DNA of 6,749 bases from an uncultured Clostridia bacterium (GTDB taxonomy: Bacteria; Bacillota; Clostridia; Christensenellales; Aristaeellaceae). Positions 5,923 through 6,749 of this stretch are shown one piece after another (the first letter of the stretch is position 1; each line of letters opens with the position of its first letter). The stretch is taken from the NCBI GenBank assembly GCA_945877525.1, contig CAMDVP010000167.1, positions 1-6,749 of the forward strand, in the 5' to 3' direction. The notes beneath the pieces were generated by a model. The model was not told the DNA's origin. It was given only the letters and a program-made list of their open reading frames with translations, and searched no databases. The position numbers were made by a program, and so were the translations under genes.

Positions 5923-6749
5923 ATGTTTGATATTCTGAAGAAGGTTCTGAAGCCCGTGGGCCCCTCCGGCCTGGAAGAGCCCGTCGCCGCCGCCATCCGC
6001 GAAGAGGTGCAGGGCTGTGTGGATTCCATCGAGACCGACGCTATGGGCAACCTGATCTGCGTGAAGAAGGGCACCGCCCCCAAGGGCCGGCGCATCATGC
6101 TCAGCGCACACATGGATCACATCGGCTTCATCGTGACAGGCTATGAGAAGGAGGGCTTCCTCCGGGTGACCAACGTGGGCGGCGTCGGCATTGATGCGTC
6201 CCTGACGCGGCATGTGTCATTCGCAAACGGCGTGCAGGGCGTGGTGGTCTGCGAGCCTGTGACCGGGCAGAAGGCCATGAAGAACCTGTTTATTGACATC
6301 GGCGCGGAAAGCAAGGAAGAGGCCGAAAAGCTGGTGCAGCTGGGCGATGTAGCCGTGTATGCGCCGGACTGCTTCCGCCTGGGCGAGCACCGTGTGGCCA
6401 GCCCCGCCATGGACGACCGCTGCGCCTGCGCGCTGCTGGTGAAGCTGCTTCAGACGGTGGGGGAGACCCCCGATACGCTGATTGCCGTGTTCTCCGTGCA
6501 GGAGGAGGTGGGATGCCGCGGCGCAAGGGTGGCTTCCTTCGCCATGGAGCCCGATGTGGGCATCGCCCTGGACGTGACCGCCTGGGGCGACACCCCCGAG
6601 GTGAAGCAGCCTGCCGTCAGCCTGGGCGAGGGAATCGCCGTGAAGGTGATGGACCGCGCCAGCATTTCCAACCCCGCCCTGCGGGACGAGCTGCTGGCCT
6701 GCGGCGAAAAGGCCGGGGTCAAGACCCAGCGGGAGGTGCTGGCCTTTGG
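5923..6749 (+). CDS. M42-family metallo-aminopeptidase, paralogue 3 (3'-truncated by window)
   Basis: The frame is open from ATG 5923 to the window end: 275 complete codons, probably about four fifths of the protein. It starts MFDILKKVLKPVGPSG and has AHMDHIG with His63/Asp65, Asp164 in AMDDR, the Glu194-Glu195 pair in QEEVGCRG, and Asp217 in ALDVTAWGD. The last expected ligand, a C-terminal His, lies beyond the edge. It differs from its neighbours in having His66 where they have Glu after the catalytic Asp, NVGGVGID instead of GGVDPR, and 101 rather than 110 residues between the first two ligands because the segment with HLxxPEDR is missing. That segment falls in the inserted (PDZ-like) region that shapes the TET interior. 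AGGAG at 5908-5912, 10 bases upstream, supports the start. The 27-base gap after paralogue 2 shows no promoter, so it is probably co-transcribed. It is an aminopeptidase by family; specificity is unknown. Confidence 0.93.
   Translation, partial: MFDILKKVLKPVGPSGLEEPVAAAIREEVQGCVDSIETDAMGNLICVKKGTAPKGRRIMLSAHMDHIGFIVTGYEKEGFLRVTNVGGVGIDASLTRHVSFANGVQGVVVCEPVTGQKAMKNLFIDIGAESKEEAEKLVQLGDVAVYAPDCFRLGEHRVASPAMDDRCACALLVKLLQTVGETPDTLIAVFSVQEEVGCRGARVASFAMEPDVGIALDVTAWGDTPEVKQPAVSLGEGIAVKVMDRASISNPALRDELLACGEKAGVKTQREVLAF

Noticed and set aside
5434..6213. Minus-strand open frame of 259 residues opposite M42 genes 2 and 3
   Set aside because: It spans the gap between two well-supported genes on the other strand, and its translation is His/Ala/Gly-rich without motifs.

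Overview
The window looks like a chromosomal stretch from a GC-rich anaerobic member of the Bacillota (Clostridia, perhaps Oscillospirales or Christensenellales). The basis is the AGGAG-type Shine-Dalgarno sites, sigma-A-like promoters, the protein families present, and a base composition clearly above half G+C with C/G-ending codons. The taxonomic guess is inference; no rRNA or marker gene is present. No tRNA, rRNA, CRISPR, insertion sequence or phage gene was seen. The long antisense open frames behave as GC-rich shadows.

Layout. (1) Positions 2-2719 hold a tightly packed plus-strand group. It contains the 3' part of a membrane-anchored protein with a long charged, proline-rich cytoplasmic tail, a P-loop NTPase of the MinD/ParA-like (SIMIBI) type of unknown role, and an RsmF-type rRNA cytosine-C5 methyltransferase. 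The genes overlap by 17 and 4 bases, so they are probably co-transcribed and translationally coupled. (2) Positions 2720-2888 are a convergent intergenic gap with a long bulged hairpin whose T-tract lies on the minus strand, so it ends the next gene. (3) Positions 2889-3698 (minus) encode a PHP-domain metal-dependent phosphoesterase with all expected metal-binding motifs. (4) Positions 3699-3853 are a compact divergent control region with one promoter per direction and two short perfect inverted repeats. (5) Positions 3854-6749 (plus) carry three consecutive M42-family (TET/PepA/CelM-like) metallo-aminopeptidase genes; the last runs off the window.

How the genes fit together. The three M42 paralogues keep the di-metal catalytic residues that can be seen, but differ in the fifth ligand, the GGxDA loop and the length of the middle segment. 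The likely reading is a set of aminopeptidases with complementary specificities that finish cytosolic peptide breakdown, possibly assembled as mixed TET dodecamers. The divergent PHP gene shares the control region and may be co-regulated. Nothing here is clearly a new defence or mobile system. The most interesting points are the M42 triplet, the palindrome-bearing divergent promoter, and the uncharacterised membrane-protein/P-loop pair upstream of rsmF.
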